Shown: one piece after another, positions 54,131-64,000 of the stretch
Position numbering within the stretch: position 1 is the first letter of the stretch
How the letters are laid out: every line of letters starts with the position of its first letter
Assembly (NCBI GenBank): GCA_014529385.2
Contig: CM043965.1
Location: 13,660,412 to 13,724,411, forward strand
Direction: 5' to 3'
Origin: Adiantum capillus-veneris
Lineage: Eukaryota; Streptophyta; Polypodiopsida; Polypodiales; Pteridaceae
DNA: 64,000 bases
Position numbers and translations under genes: made by a program
The notes under the pieces: model-generated
What the model saw: only the letters and a program-made list of their open reading frames with translations
Databases searched by the model: none
What the model was told of the DNA's origin: nothing

Positions 54131-56717
54131 TTTAATGTATGGCCATGAGATAGAGTTGTAGTGTTTGATGTCCGGAGTATTCACTATGTCAAATTTTCCT
54201 ATATCATGTGCGTTCACCACAATGGATTGAAAGTAGCCCTTATAGGCCTTACCTACACATGTTTCTGTAACTTTACAAGAATATAAATTCCCTTCTGTTG
54301 AACACATGTGCTATGTTACATATACTTTAGTGAACTCGCAAGGTCAAAGGCCTCACAAATTTTGTACACTCAGAACATTTAGCACTAGAAATCAACCAAA
54401 CAAGGAGCCAATTTTTGCTTCCTTGTGTTCACCTCGTGTTCTTGGAAATGTTTTGGTTAAGCCATTTCTTTGGTATTTAAAACCACATGTGACCCCTATT
54501 GTTATAGTATCCGACCAAAGGTTTCTTGATTAGCAGTTATATAGGTTCGAGTGATACATATCTTCTATGTTAACAATGCATGTATCTATAATTTATGTTT
54601 ACACTTTCTCTATCCAAATGAGCTACATAGTAAAAATCAAATCCGCAATTCAACAATTAAGTTCACAAGGTGATAGCTATTGGTATGATCTTTAACAATA
54701 CCAAACAAATAGCTACCAATAGCTAATGAATAGGGATATTTAAGAAGGTTTGATACCAAAAACTTGTCAACACTACTCAAAAAGGTGGAAACTCAAAGGC
54801 TTTATAATATCTATGATGAAACAAGAATCAATATTAATTCACCCCTATATATCTACACCTCCATCTCAAGTTGTCATTTCTCTAAGTCAAGCTTGGCATA
54901 GGCATAGTATGGAAACAATAACATTTTGGAAAGCAAGAATTTAGCTTTCTCAACTTTTGAAATGTTGCTATTGATATATATTCAACATCCCCAAATGAGG
55001 ACATCTTGACAAAGGTTATGATCCACTTAATAAGAATAACCATTAGTGATTAAACTGAAATCAAAATATTGTAAGAATATCTTCATGGTGGAATGATTAA
55101 GACTTGAAACTTCAAACATCTTACAGGAAAATCAGAATATCCAAAAAAATCAACAATATTTCTCAAATCTGTATGAAACTCCAGTAATCTAAATAAAATA
55201 CTCTCACTCAGTGCGACACCATTTAACAAAAAGAAATATTTATATTGCATTTATAGAGGAATCCAGCCTCATAAAAATAATTACAAATGGAGACAATGTT
55301 GTTGCTGTTAGGCTTCTCTTACAAGTATTTGTCTTTCTCATCTAGAGATTCATATACACGAGTATTTGTGTGTCTATGACACTAGGGAAGATAGTAGTAC
55401 TATAGGGATGGCTTTTCTAAGAGCTCCTAGAGAGTACCTATTGGTTCAAGATTCTACAAAAATCCTACTATTCTTATCAAAATCTTTTAACACGGTAGTG
55501 AAAGGTTCCTCACGGAACAAAAATAGGGTGATTTCCATCTCTGCACATGGTTGCTTGCTCATGTCCTCTCAAAACAAGTTGACCCTGTAAGTAAACAACA
55601 GATTATGTGAGCACAAAGTTATAAAGTACAAAATGATATCATTCTAATAATCTAATGACAACTATACAAAGAATAAATTATAAGAAAAATCTTTGATGAT
55701 TCTCCATAGATAACACAACGTACTTACATTGTGAGACTCAATCACATGCTACAAAACTATAGATGGCGCACCAAAGCCATCAACAAAATAGCACCACCCA
55801 ATTTTATGAGGTGTGAAGCCTAAACATTGAAATCCATAAAGAGGTTAATTCCCTTCAGCATGATAAACTTAAAGATGGAGATGATCTTAAGCTCTGAATG
55901 TAAGCTACAAGGGTAGTTTTCTCACCATTCTATCTTTATGTTGGAGATGAATCCTTGCAATGCCCATGCACTATTCACACCTCCTGTTCTTGTGGTATGC
56001 AAGTCATGTGAGTTGATGCTTTTTCCATCTTCGGGAGTAGAGGTTTCCATGTAGTGCGAGTGAATGAAAGTAGAAGGAGGAGAATCTTGTTTCATTCTTG
56101 TAATGGAGGTGAGAGAAGGGAGAGGAGCTAGCTTGGTGTGGAACTATGTGGTGGGCAAGGGGAAGAGATGGGGAAGAAGCTTGCTTGGTGATACAATGGA
56201 GATGGGAGAAAGCTAGTAGAGAGATAATGTTGGACTATAGGGGGTGCATGTGGTTGTTGCAACCATGGAGAGCTTGGAAAAGGGTTTGTAGAGAGAGAAA
56301 ATCACTTTTAGCTATAGAGTAGGTTTGGAAAGACTTTGGAGGGTGGAAAATGATGTTTTGAAATTTTTTGAAAATTTTTAATTTTTTGAAATTTTTCAGT
56401 GCACGTTTTTTACTTTTGGAGGTCAAAAATACTTTTTTGACCATGAAATAGGTTAGGGGACCTTTTAAGGAGGGAAAACTTGAAATTTTGAAATTTTTAG
56501 TGTATTTTTAAATCCGGGCCAAAAAGTGGGAGAAAAAAGGTCAAAGTGGTCCCCCCCCCTCCCTCCCTTTCCCCTAGCCACCTCCCTTACCTTCTCACTA
56601 GGTAAGAGGCCATTAAGAGATGTAAGGCTACCTTGTCCCCCTACTTTTTTGAGGGTATAGAGTGTGTCCACCACCCTCTTCCTATTGGCTGGCCTCTAAT
56701 TAACCTTAATCCCAAAG
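54131..56717. other. Interior of the TIR element, AT-rich, nothing recognised
   Basis: About 2.6 kb without a domain-bearing ORF. The 56340-56410 stretch has many gaaattttt words, and a C-rich patch (56552-56570) lies near the right end. Confidence 0.5.
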
Positions 56718-56744
56718 GGCCCCTAGAGGGTTCATACTTTTCCT
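56718..56744 (-). repeat. Right terminal inverted repeat
   Basis: Reverse complement of the left end with about six mismatches in 27; AATT follows at 56745. Confidence 0.65.
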
Positions 56745-57624
56745 AATTTGAACCCAACCATTTGAAAAGTGGGGCTTAGACTTTGTAGGACCGATTAGTC
56801 CAGCTGCACGTAACACGCAATCACGATATATCATTGTGGCTACCGACTATGTAACCAAATGGGCTGAAGCAAAAGCAACACGAAAGGCGGATGCAAAAAC
56901 AACAGCTAAGTTCCTCTTTGAGAACATTATCACACGTTTTAGATGCCCCTTTGAACTTGTGAGTGACAATGGAACTCATTTTATAAATGAAGTAATAAAA
57001 GAACTCACATCAAACTTCATGATATCTCACCACAAGTCTACACCCTATTATCCCCAAGCAAATGGCCAAGCTGAGAGTACCAACAAAACTCTCATCTCCA
57101 TTTTGACAAAGATAGTTGAGGCTCATCGCACTGATTGGGACCTAAAGCTTACATCAGCTTTATGGGCTTATCGTACTGCGTATAAAGTTTCTATGAATTG
57201 CACACCGTTTAAGATGGTGTATGGCCAAGAAGCAGTTATGCCATGGGAGTTTGTCATTCCTAGTCTTCGAGTAGCTTCTCAAGAAGGTTGGGATGGTAAC
57301 CCCTTAGTGGAGCGATTATATATCCTGGAAAGGCTAGATGAAGAGAGGCAATTAGCTGTGTGAAATGCTCTAGTGGAGAAGGATAGGAGAAAGAAGTGGT
57401 TTGATAGCCATTTAAAGGATAAAGACATCAAGGTTGGTGATAAAGTTCTTATGTACGGGGTACGTAATGAAAAGAAGAAATTGAAATACACTGGTAAGGG
57501 ACCATATCGAGTGTGTGAAATTACCCCGCAAGGTACCATTCGTGTGGAGACTCTAGATGGAGTTGAAACCATTGGATTCCTTAATGGGAGTAAATTCAAA
57601 AGATATTATGATCCTCTAAGCTAG
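56745..57624 (+). pseudogene. pol: Integrase catalytic core and C-terminus
   Basis: The frame resumes from the zinc domain: P-F-E-K-W-G-L-D-F-V-G-P-I, then the core acids in A-T-D-Y-V-T-K-W, S-D-N-G-T-H-F and A-E-S-T-N-K-T. A TGA at 57361-57363 interrupts. The C-terminal part (K-V-G-D-K-V-L-M-Y, then G-P-Y-R-V) continues in the same frame to the TAG at 57622-57624. The integrase would insert the cDNA. The two TGA codons sit where CGA would keep the frame open. Confidence 0.85.
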
Positions 57625-59004
57625 GAAGAGTTGCAAGCCATCCATCAAAAGAAGGCTGCCAAGGAACAAGCAGAGCTTTAAAAAATCCAATCAAGATTTG
57701 AGGCTCGAGAACGACAACAACGTCTTAGACGCCAACGAGAGGCTAATCTGGGAATCACGCAAGAATTTTTCGAGGACACAGATGACAACTCATTAGAATC
57801 TGAGCCACCGCTACGATACCCAATTGAGCTAAATAGCCCCTATGGGAAAGTACTATACAATGCCTTATTAGATACGGGAGATAAACACAATTTGTTGTCC
57901 TATGGAGTTTGTTGTCAATTAGGGAAACTGACCCTATCCCCGAGTACGATGCAAGTCAAGGGCATTAATAAAAAGAAAACTGCTATTCTTGGAGTCCTTC
58001 AGACCCCTGTTGTCTATGACAATGGAAGCATAGTGCAGAGGTTTCTAGTCATGCCCGCGGGAGCTATGGAAGGTAACGTAAACCTGGGACGCACGTGGAT
58101 GTTGGCAACCAAATGCACTATTGATTGGGATACTGGTAGTGTCACGACGCGACCACCGACTCTTACCCCTATCATTCAAGCAAAGTCACCTACGTTGCAA
58201 ACTCTAGCAAAGTTGAAGGATAGCCAACATTCACAAGCCAAGGTGGTTAACTCGTCTTTGCCGGCTACCCATGAACCTAGCACTTCAACAATTGTAGTTG
58301 CAGCAAGCAGTAATATTGCAAGTACTCAACCTGCACGACCTAAGAGTACATATCAATGGGTCCCCAAGGCCTTACTTCCAACTACCTCAACCCTCCCATC
58401 CATTCCAAGAAAAAATTCCCCTGGAAAACCAAGAGCGCGCTCTAGGAGAGTCAAGACCAAATCACAATGGATTCCAAAACGACTATTAGAAGCCCAAGGC
58501 TACTATGATGGAAATGAGCAAATTTGGGTACCTAAACGTAAAATGTGTCCTTCCCTATCGACAACAAACCCATATGAGTCAAACAGTGTAACGCTAAAGC
58601 CAATGGCAGACCGTGGGAAGGGAAAGATCACAGAATGCTACACACCTAGTCCAGAGCTAGTCTGGGCTCCAAGGCAAAACCAATTTATTCCACCTAGCTC
58701 AGGAAGGGGGGAGTTCCATGAAGCTTCTAGCTCCTCATGTAATACATCCATAGAGGTAAAAGCTTCTACACAACCTCCATCTATAGTAGTGGACCTCCAT
58801 GAAGCTACAAAAGAATCCACACCTCCTAGTGTTCAAGAATCACCTGATGAACCACTTCAAGTTCGATCCTGGGAGAGTACCTTACCACCCTTGCAACTTG
58901 ACGAGGCACCTAGGGTAATAGAAAACTACTGGCAAAAATCCTCACCTATTACCAACTGGAACAATTGGTTTCAAAGGGTGACGAGCTCATTTCAAATGGT
59001 ATGA
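57625..59004 (+). CDS. 3' extension after integrase: second retropepsin-like domain and W-x-P-K/R motifs
   Basis: In the same frame as integrase, beyond TAG (57622) and TAA (57679), coding stays open to 59004. A Gln/Arg/Glu-rich helix (R-L-R-R-Q-R-E) leads to a retropepsin-like unit. It has V-L-Y-N-A-L-L-D-T-G-D-K-H-N-L-L with Asp at 57871, a flap-like middle, then N-L-G-R-T-W-M and I-D-W-D-T-G. The rest is Ser/Thr/Pro-rich with four motifs: Y-Q-W-V-P-K, S-Q-W-I-P-K, I-W-V-P-K and V-W-A-P-R. Two protease-like folds in one element is unusual. The second may be a separate processing enzyme, or a structural copy that only binds. The dimer partner and activity are unknown. Confidence 0.6.
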
Positions 59005-59251
59005 TCTACCCAAGGAAGGGGGGAGTGTTTGCTGACAATCATCACTCACTCACTTTCCTCTCAACCTTTCCCCCCGACCCCTTAATCTCCAATCTTAGGG
59101 AATGTATATATAAAGCCTTATACTCACAAAAACAAGATAAAAAAGTAAAAGAGCAAGAGCCATAACACAAAATCATAAAAACAAATTATGCACAAGAACA
59201 CGACCCTTGAAATATTTGCACTCTAACCATCATCTATTTGCGTGTACAGAT

Positions 59252-59674
59252 ATGGCTAGTACGCTAAAGTCATCCACTCCTGCCTTGGGTGAGAGGTACC
59301 CTCGTTACTTTTCACAAATATTTCACATGGTATTTCCAGTGCTTGCATGTGAATGGGATTTGATAGGTACGCTAGCATGTGAGAGGAATTTTGAGGAGTT
59401 AGAATGGCTGGTACGTCTCTTGAACACGTCTGATCCATACTTAGTAGAGAGCGTTTCTCCCATTGCACAAGCCTACCCTTTTGACCAAGATGACTATAGG
59501 CGTCTAGTGACCTTCTTAGTAAACATGGGCACCTATGATGAAGAAGAAAATTTGCAGGACTACACGGATGGCACATATGGTCTCATGGATGATGACTTTG
59601 TTTATCTCGACGACGAGGATAGGGGTTTAGCCTTAGGGTTTCCCCCCAACCTCTACAATATCCTATTCCCTTGA
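59252..59674 (+). CDS. Intact acidic accessory ORF (about 140 aa) near the 3' LTR
   Basis: From ATG 59252 an uninterrupted frame encodes an acidic protein. It starts M-A-S-T-L-K-S-S-T-P-A-L-G and has a hydrophobic/aromatic middle (F-P-V-L-A-C-E-W-D-L-I-G). A D/E-rich tail follows (D-E-E-E-N-L-Q-D-Y-T-D-G, then Y-L-D-D-E-D). The frame extends upstream to 59207, but the M-A-S start gives the most natural N-terminus. It lies between the integrase extension and the 3' LTR, where some plant Ty3 elements have extra ORFs. Lack of stops in an otherwise broken element is notable. I recognise no family. Confidence 0.5.
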   Translation: MASTLKSSTPALGERYPRYFSQIFHMVFPVLACEWDLIGTLACERNFEELEWLVRLLNTSDPYLVESVSPIAQAYPFDQDDYRRLVTFLVNMGTYDEEENLQDYTDGTYGLMDDDFVYLDDEDRGLALGFPPNLYNILFP

Positions 59675-61030
59675 CTCTTTAGGGGAGTGCAAATAATTAG
59701 GTTAGGGTTCCTTATGTTTTTTGTTGTGTTCAATAAGTGTTGGTACCTTTTCCCACTAATGTGCCTCCTGGAGGTATTCCTTTTGTTTCCTCGTGTGTAC
59801 AAGAGCGTGTTGCTATTGATAGGATTTGGACCTTCATGGAATCTTTATCTCGACTCACTCTTCAAATCAAGCGCGACCATCGACATAAATGGGTGTTTCT
59901 TGTCCATTAGCATTTCCCCTTATCTTTTTTGCATCTATGATTATCTGCTTTAATTGTGATTGGTAGGATAATATCCAGCACATTTGCTTAGTAACAAACA
60001 TTTAATTCAATGCAATTTTTTGTCATAATCACTTGTCTAGGTTTAAAAATCAAGCAGTCCGACTAAGCTAGTTTGACCAAGTTAGGTGTTAGAGATCTTC
60101 TCTTAATACCATGCGGAATGCCTTCCTAATAATCAATGGTTACTTAGGTTCTTAATCCGATTTCGGCAGCATTGTGTGAAATGTACTAGGGCTTTCTAGT
60201 GGCCTTGACCCTATTGACCTTTAGCTTAAGTATTATAAAGGGAGTTTACCAGTGTGATGAGCCTGGGGAGGTGTATCAGTGTTATATGACCCCCCAAAGT
60301 TACAAAATTAAAATGATGAAAATGAACAAACAAAAAATCAAAGTGCGACATTGTAAATCTTGAGCCGGAAGAGAAATCTCAGCTTGATTGGGTACTTCAC
60401 TCACATGTATCGCTTATGGTACTAGAGCCCTAGAGGTTCCCAGTATGGGCGCTTTTCCTTGAAAAGCAAAAAACCCAAGGCATACAAAATAAGCACACAC
60501 ATCAAATTGAATCACTGTGAAAAGACTTTGGGGGGTCAAAGAACAGGTAATCAGTCAGGTGATGATTTCATGAGAAATTCCTTTTATCGTAGCTTAACTA
60601 CAAGGTCCTTTAGGTATAGCCTCTAGTCAGCCCTCGAACATGAAATACTCGGCTCTCGCGATTAAACAACTTAATTAACCAGAGAAAATTAAGAAGCTTA
60701 CCCATGGTATTAATAGTCGATTTCTAGTGCCTTTCGAGCGTTAAATTAGCGACCCCATACTTGTTTAATTTTTTACCTTTACATCTGTTTATGCATTTGA
60801 TTACATTGCAATTTAATGCTTATTGCTGACAAATTGTTTAAAATTCTATTACCAATCAATTGTCTGCCTAAAATTGCATATGCTTCTTAATCGCTTATGA
60901 GAATGCAATTACTGTGCAATGTTGTTTGATTTTGCAGTGACTAATGAAGGCTAAGGACATTCATCTTAAATGCTCTTCCACCTCGACGAACGAGCTTCAA
61001 CTCAATAGCTTCCGAGGACGGAATCTACAT
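59675..61030 (+). other. 3' untranslated region of the 19.4-kb element
   Basis: About 1.35 kb with no convincing gene; the frame at 59687-59953 is hydrophobic and looks like chance. It ends at the polypurine tract. Confidence 0.6.
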
Positions 61031-61043
61031 CAGGAAGGGGGGC
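61031..61043 (+). other. Polypurine tract of the 19.4-kb element
   Basis: CAGGAAGGGGGGC directly precedes the 3' LTR (TG at 61045). It would prime plus-strand DNA. Confidence 0.85.
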
Positions 61044-61044
61044 A

Positions 61045-61376
61045 TGTTAACCCTCATGGCTCACGGACACCCCATCACCTACGACGGACGTGTATTATGT
61101 ATTTGGTAGAGTCAGGTACCGGGCTTGTCAGACCAATAGGAAAAGGGTAAGAGTGATCGCCGATTAGAGGCGCACTCTAACTGGGACATTCAAGGGATTA
61201 ATTGGCTAAGCATGGGCACCCAAGTGTGAATGGGGTGAGCTCATATAAAAGCCAACTAAACCTAAAATTCACTCATTCTCTCATTTGTGCAATAGAAGAG
61301 TGCTCTTGCTCCATCTCCATCTCCATCTCCATCTTCTTCTTCTTCACCTCCTTGTGTGTGTGTGTGTGTGTGTGTA

Positions 61377-61425
<49 letters not shown>

Positions 61426-61651
61426 ATTGCGACGGCACGACGGTGGTGAAGCGGTTGAGCGTGACGTAGTGGCGTCTCCTTCTTCTTTGCGGAGAGGAAT
61501 CCTCCACGGCAGGAGCATAGAGCGGTGAGTGACACACCATTGCCCTCTTTTGAGCTTACTAGTTAAGCTAGTTGTGTGCTTGGAGCCGTCTATGGCTCGC
61601 ACACAGTGCTAGGCAAGGCCCTTGCTTCGACAGTGCGGCAAGGAGTGCACA
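61045..61651 (+). repeat. 3' LTR of the 19.4-kb element (607 bp)
   Basis: TGTTAACCCTC...GTGCACA. TATA at 61243-61250. It is 34 bases longer than the 5' LTR, chiefly because its (GT)n(GA)n block (about 61354-61424) is longer. Confidence 0.9.
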
Positions 61652-61656
61652 GTCCC
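61652..61656 (+). repeat. Target site duplication GTCCC (right copy)
   Basis: Same as 42200-42204. Confidence 0.88.
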
Positions 61657-61745
61657 GCATAGAAAGGAGCATGGGATTCTGTGAGGGCCATACCCAGACT
61701 CGATCCTACTCACCTCCCTCAGTCTTCCAGACTGCTCCAGGGAAT
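61652..61745 (-). pseudogene. pol: Chromovirus integrase, 5' part of zinc domain, after the insertion
   Basis: Starting at the second GTCCC, the minus strand reads S-S-L-G-M-A-L-T-E-S-H-A-P-F-Y-A-G-H and joins in phase to R-C-I-Q-L-T-L-R-G at 42204-42170. This is the H-x-H half of the zinc-binding domain, so the 19.4-kb element landed inside it. Two stops occur further up at about 61712-61730. Beyond ~61750 the similarity fades. Confidence 0.75.
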
Positions 61746-63635
61746 GGTGTAGATATATCTGCAAGTATCCCTCCCACTTGGGACCGACACCCAGAAAAGA
61801 CTCCGGCCTATCTTGAATGCCAACCCAAGGGGGTAAATCCCATCAATTTGACAACTCTATCCGCTTATCATAATTTAATCCGTCCTTGGCATCTTTTAGT
61901 CACCCACATCCAAAATCATGGCCCATAGTCTTGATTCTCTTGATCTTTAACTTGAGGTTCTGCTCTTGCTTTCTTGTTCTCCCTTGGTTCATGGCAATAA
62001 CCCCTTTTTCCTGACAAGCAGGCACGACAATTATCGTTTTTCCCTAAGAAGAGGGATCTTGTAGTCCTACTTGGTCTCGCTCGTTCCCACTTACCCGGTT
62101 TTATCCCGCATAGTCCTAGCATTTAACATGAAATTTTTTATTCAACATCCGGCCATGTGACCCTCCGGATCCACCCACCCACCGAACCATTTCATGCAAA
62201 TCCCTTCTCGAAGTAGTACTTAACTACTACAAAATCAGAAAGACAATCTATCAGACATTGTCAGACAACAAGCAACATACAATCTGTTGCATACTCTCAT
62301 TCAGGGAAATTCATCTAGTTGTTTCCACCATATATTTATTTAGAAACTTTTAATTCGTTCCTTTACCTTTATCTTCTACAATTAGCTTGTAACTAGTTTT
62401 CTAGCTAATCATGCAACACATTTAGTTTCAACCAATTCATCTTGCCTCACTCAGGACCAAGATAATCGGTTACAAGCCAGCAAAATGGCAGCACCTTCAC
62501 AATATTTCCCAAAATTAAGTGTTTGAAAAAGGTTCATCAAGTAATTTAATCATTCCTTTCTAAGCATTTTATTTCGAGAGGTATAGCACCATCTGGTGAC
62601 AGATGCACATGATAGCCCCTATATTCCTAGCCTTTTCAGTTCCTTTTTAAGCAACCAGATCAAAAAAACTTCCTTAATTAAATTCACATCATCCTCCTTG
62701 AGTTTGACCTTCTCATCCAACTATTGGCTGGCCATACCCGGATTATGGTCGTTTTCCAAAATAAAACAAACCCATTCATCCCTTATCCCTTGGGCATGAA
62801 TGACCTAGGTGTAACAAACTTGCCGGTTACACTGTCCTAGCAAAAAAGGATCAATCTCCATCAAGTTCCCCAAGAGAATCCTCTCAATGGGCCGGCCTTT
62901 CAAACAAATTGACTCCAAGAAGATCCATCTTGGTTTCCGGTCATTTTCAGACAATCTTCAAAATTCCTAGTTAAATCTATGTTTTGAAATGGGCTATCTC
63001 TATCACCTCTCGAGATTCCTTTTAACTCCTAGTTGGTAATTTCCAGGTTCATTCATTTATCAACCTTAATTCCTACGTTCATTAATTATCTACCAGCCAA
63101 GTTTATTTAGAAAATACAAGCGAGTTTTTGCCATAGGCATTTGATGGTTAATGTCTCTTCGAAAATGCCAACTGGTTTTCCCGTTTTGTACAATTCCTAG
63201 GTTCTTGCAATCCTTTGCTATCCATGGGGCATCTCCATGGAAGCTTGTAGAGTTTTCGGTTCAAATAACACGGGATCGATTCCGCGAAGCTATCCCCTAT
63301 CTCCCCCATCCCGTATTTCAAACAAACTTGAAATTGACAACTTTAGAAATACTCTTCAATACCAAAAATTGAACTACTTCTATCGAGCTTAGACAACTAC
63401 TCTTTTCTTATGGTTCCTAGCTTTCCATTTAGTAAGCTAGAAGGTCGTACTATAATTTATGACTCTTTGAGCTTTCCATTAAAGATCGCTTTGGAGATAA
63501 AATGAAAATCTAGAGCTTTCCATTAAAGTTTGAAGAGAGGATTCAAACCATACATTTTTCCTACCATAAAGAGACATGCAAACCCTAAGCTTGATTACCA
63601 TAATGAGATTAAACCTTTGTCTCTTTAATGAGCCA
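61746..63635. other. Decayed sequence, probably more of the chromovirus
   Basis: About 1.9 kb expected to hold the upstream part of the minus-strand chromovirus pol. Only short frames are visible, such as the minus-strand 61916-62122 frame (K-P-G-K-W-E-R-A-R-P-S-R). I could not recognise RNase H or RT motifs. Confidence 0.4.
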
Positions 63636-64000
63636 TGGTTTCCATGGAATCTTAACCCTAATCACACAAGGTCACCATGGAAGCTTAACCTTAATCACAC
63701 ACAAAGTCACCATAGAAGCTAAACCTTGAATTGCAAGCTTGTCTTTCAATTCTTTTCCTAAGTGCAAAGTTACCATCAAAGCTTAGCTTAAGGATGCAAA
63801 TCTACCTTTGAAGCTTAACTTAATGATGCATAGATACTCTTAGCACTTAACCCTAATTGCGAGGTTACCATTAAAGTTTAAACCTAAAATACAAGGTAGT
63901 CACTAAAGCTTACACCTAAGTGCAAAGTTACCATTAAAGCTTAGCTTAAGGATGCAAATATACCTTTGAAGCTTAACTTAATGATGCATAGATACTCTTA
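63636..64000 (+). repeat. Short-period tandem array with a 158-bp higher-order unit
   Basis: A degenerate unit of roughly 30-40 bases (accatggaagcttaaccctaat-type) repeats from about 63636. From 63761 a 158-base block (agtgcaaagttaccatcaaagct...) repeats at 63919 with few changes and runs off the end of the window. It is a satellite or minisatellite edge with recurring AAGCTTA words. Confidence 0.75.

Larger units (their letters stand above)
51005..56744 (+). mobile_element. 5.74-kb element with terminal inverted repeats, no transposase seen
   Basis: The left end AGGAGAAATATGAACC and the reverse complement of the right end AGGAAAAGTATGAACC match, with weaker pairing further in (GGGCC, GGGATTAAGG). 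AATT flanks both sides (51001-51004 and 56745-56748). Removal restores the integrase frame, which supports these limits. The interior has no recognisable protein: it holds a long pyrimidine tract, perfect fold-back repeats, poly-C and AT-rich stretches. It looks like a large non-autonomous DNA transposon. A 4-bp AATT duplication and these termini do not match a superfamily I can name with confidence. Confidence 0.65.
42205..61651 (+). mobile_element. 19.4-kb non-chromoviral Ty3/gypsy element with a 3' extension
   Basis: LTRs at 42205-42777 and 61045-61651 are flanked by GTCCC on both sides, with a primer site and a polypurine tract in the expected places. Coding order is gag (43629-47196), protease, RT-RNase H, integrase, a 3' extension with a second retropepsin-like domain, and a separate acidic ORF. 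A 5.74-kb element sits inside the integrase, so the element without it is about 13.7 kb. It has no chromodomain, and its RT resembles the Tat/Athila-like side of plant Ty3. Several stops and frameshifts indicate it is no longer autonomous. Confidence 0.9.

Overview
This is a plant nuclear window made almost entirely of transposable elements. I found no host gene, rRNA, tRNA or CRISPR array. The evidence is plant-type Ty3/gypsy and Ty1/copia elements, a chromodomain-bearing Ty3 (chromovirus) fragment, a LINE, long (GA)n/(CA)n microsatellites and many decayed reading frames. The mix of non-chromoviral Ty3 lineages, an APE-endonuclease LINE with a microsatellite tail and GA-rich satellites fits a large-genome plant such as a fern. 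That placement is an inference with low to moderate confidence.

Layout. 1-1990: tail end of a minus-strand LTR element, with a leader array of ~280-bp repeats each centred on a palindrome, then a diverged LTR. 2000-3002 and 14820-18372: an old plus-strand Ty3 element (gag, protease, RT), split inside gag by an 11.8-kb minus-strand LTR element at 3003-14819 (TSD GGAAG). That insert has its own palindromic leader array, and its interior carries a plus-sense gag-pol cassette. 19155-22866: a LINE in minus orientation bounded on both sides by (TC)n. 22939-28706: a 5.7-kb element that appears non-coding, with LTR-like ends. 28796-31162: a repeat pair with embedded (GA)n and a gag remnant between the copies. 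31200-31900 and 40170-40650: minus-strand copia fragments. 33307-37681: complete but decayed copia element (TSD CATAG).

40888-42204 and 61652-61745: a minus-strand chromovirus integrase/chromodomain, split in its zinc-binding domain by a 19.4-kb plus-strand Ty3 element at 42205-61651 (TSD GTCCC). That element encodes gag, protease, RT-RNase H and integrase. After the integrase it has a 3' extension with a second retropepsin-like domain and W-x-P-K/R motifs, then a separate intact acidic ORF. Its integrase is itself interrupted by a 5.74-kb element with terminal inverted repeats (51005-56744, TSD AATT). The last ~400 bases enter a short-period repeat array with a 158-bp higher-order unit.

The nesting order can be read directly. 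Removing each insertion, and counting its target duplication once, rejoins the interrupted reading frame of the host element in three independent cases.
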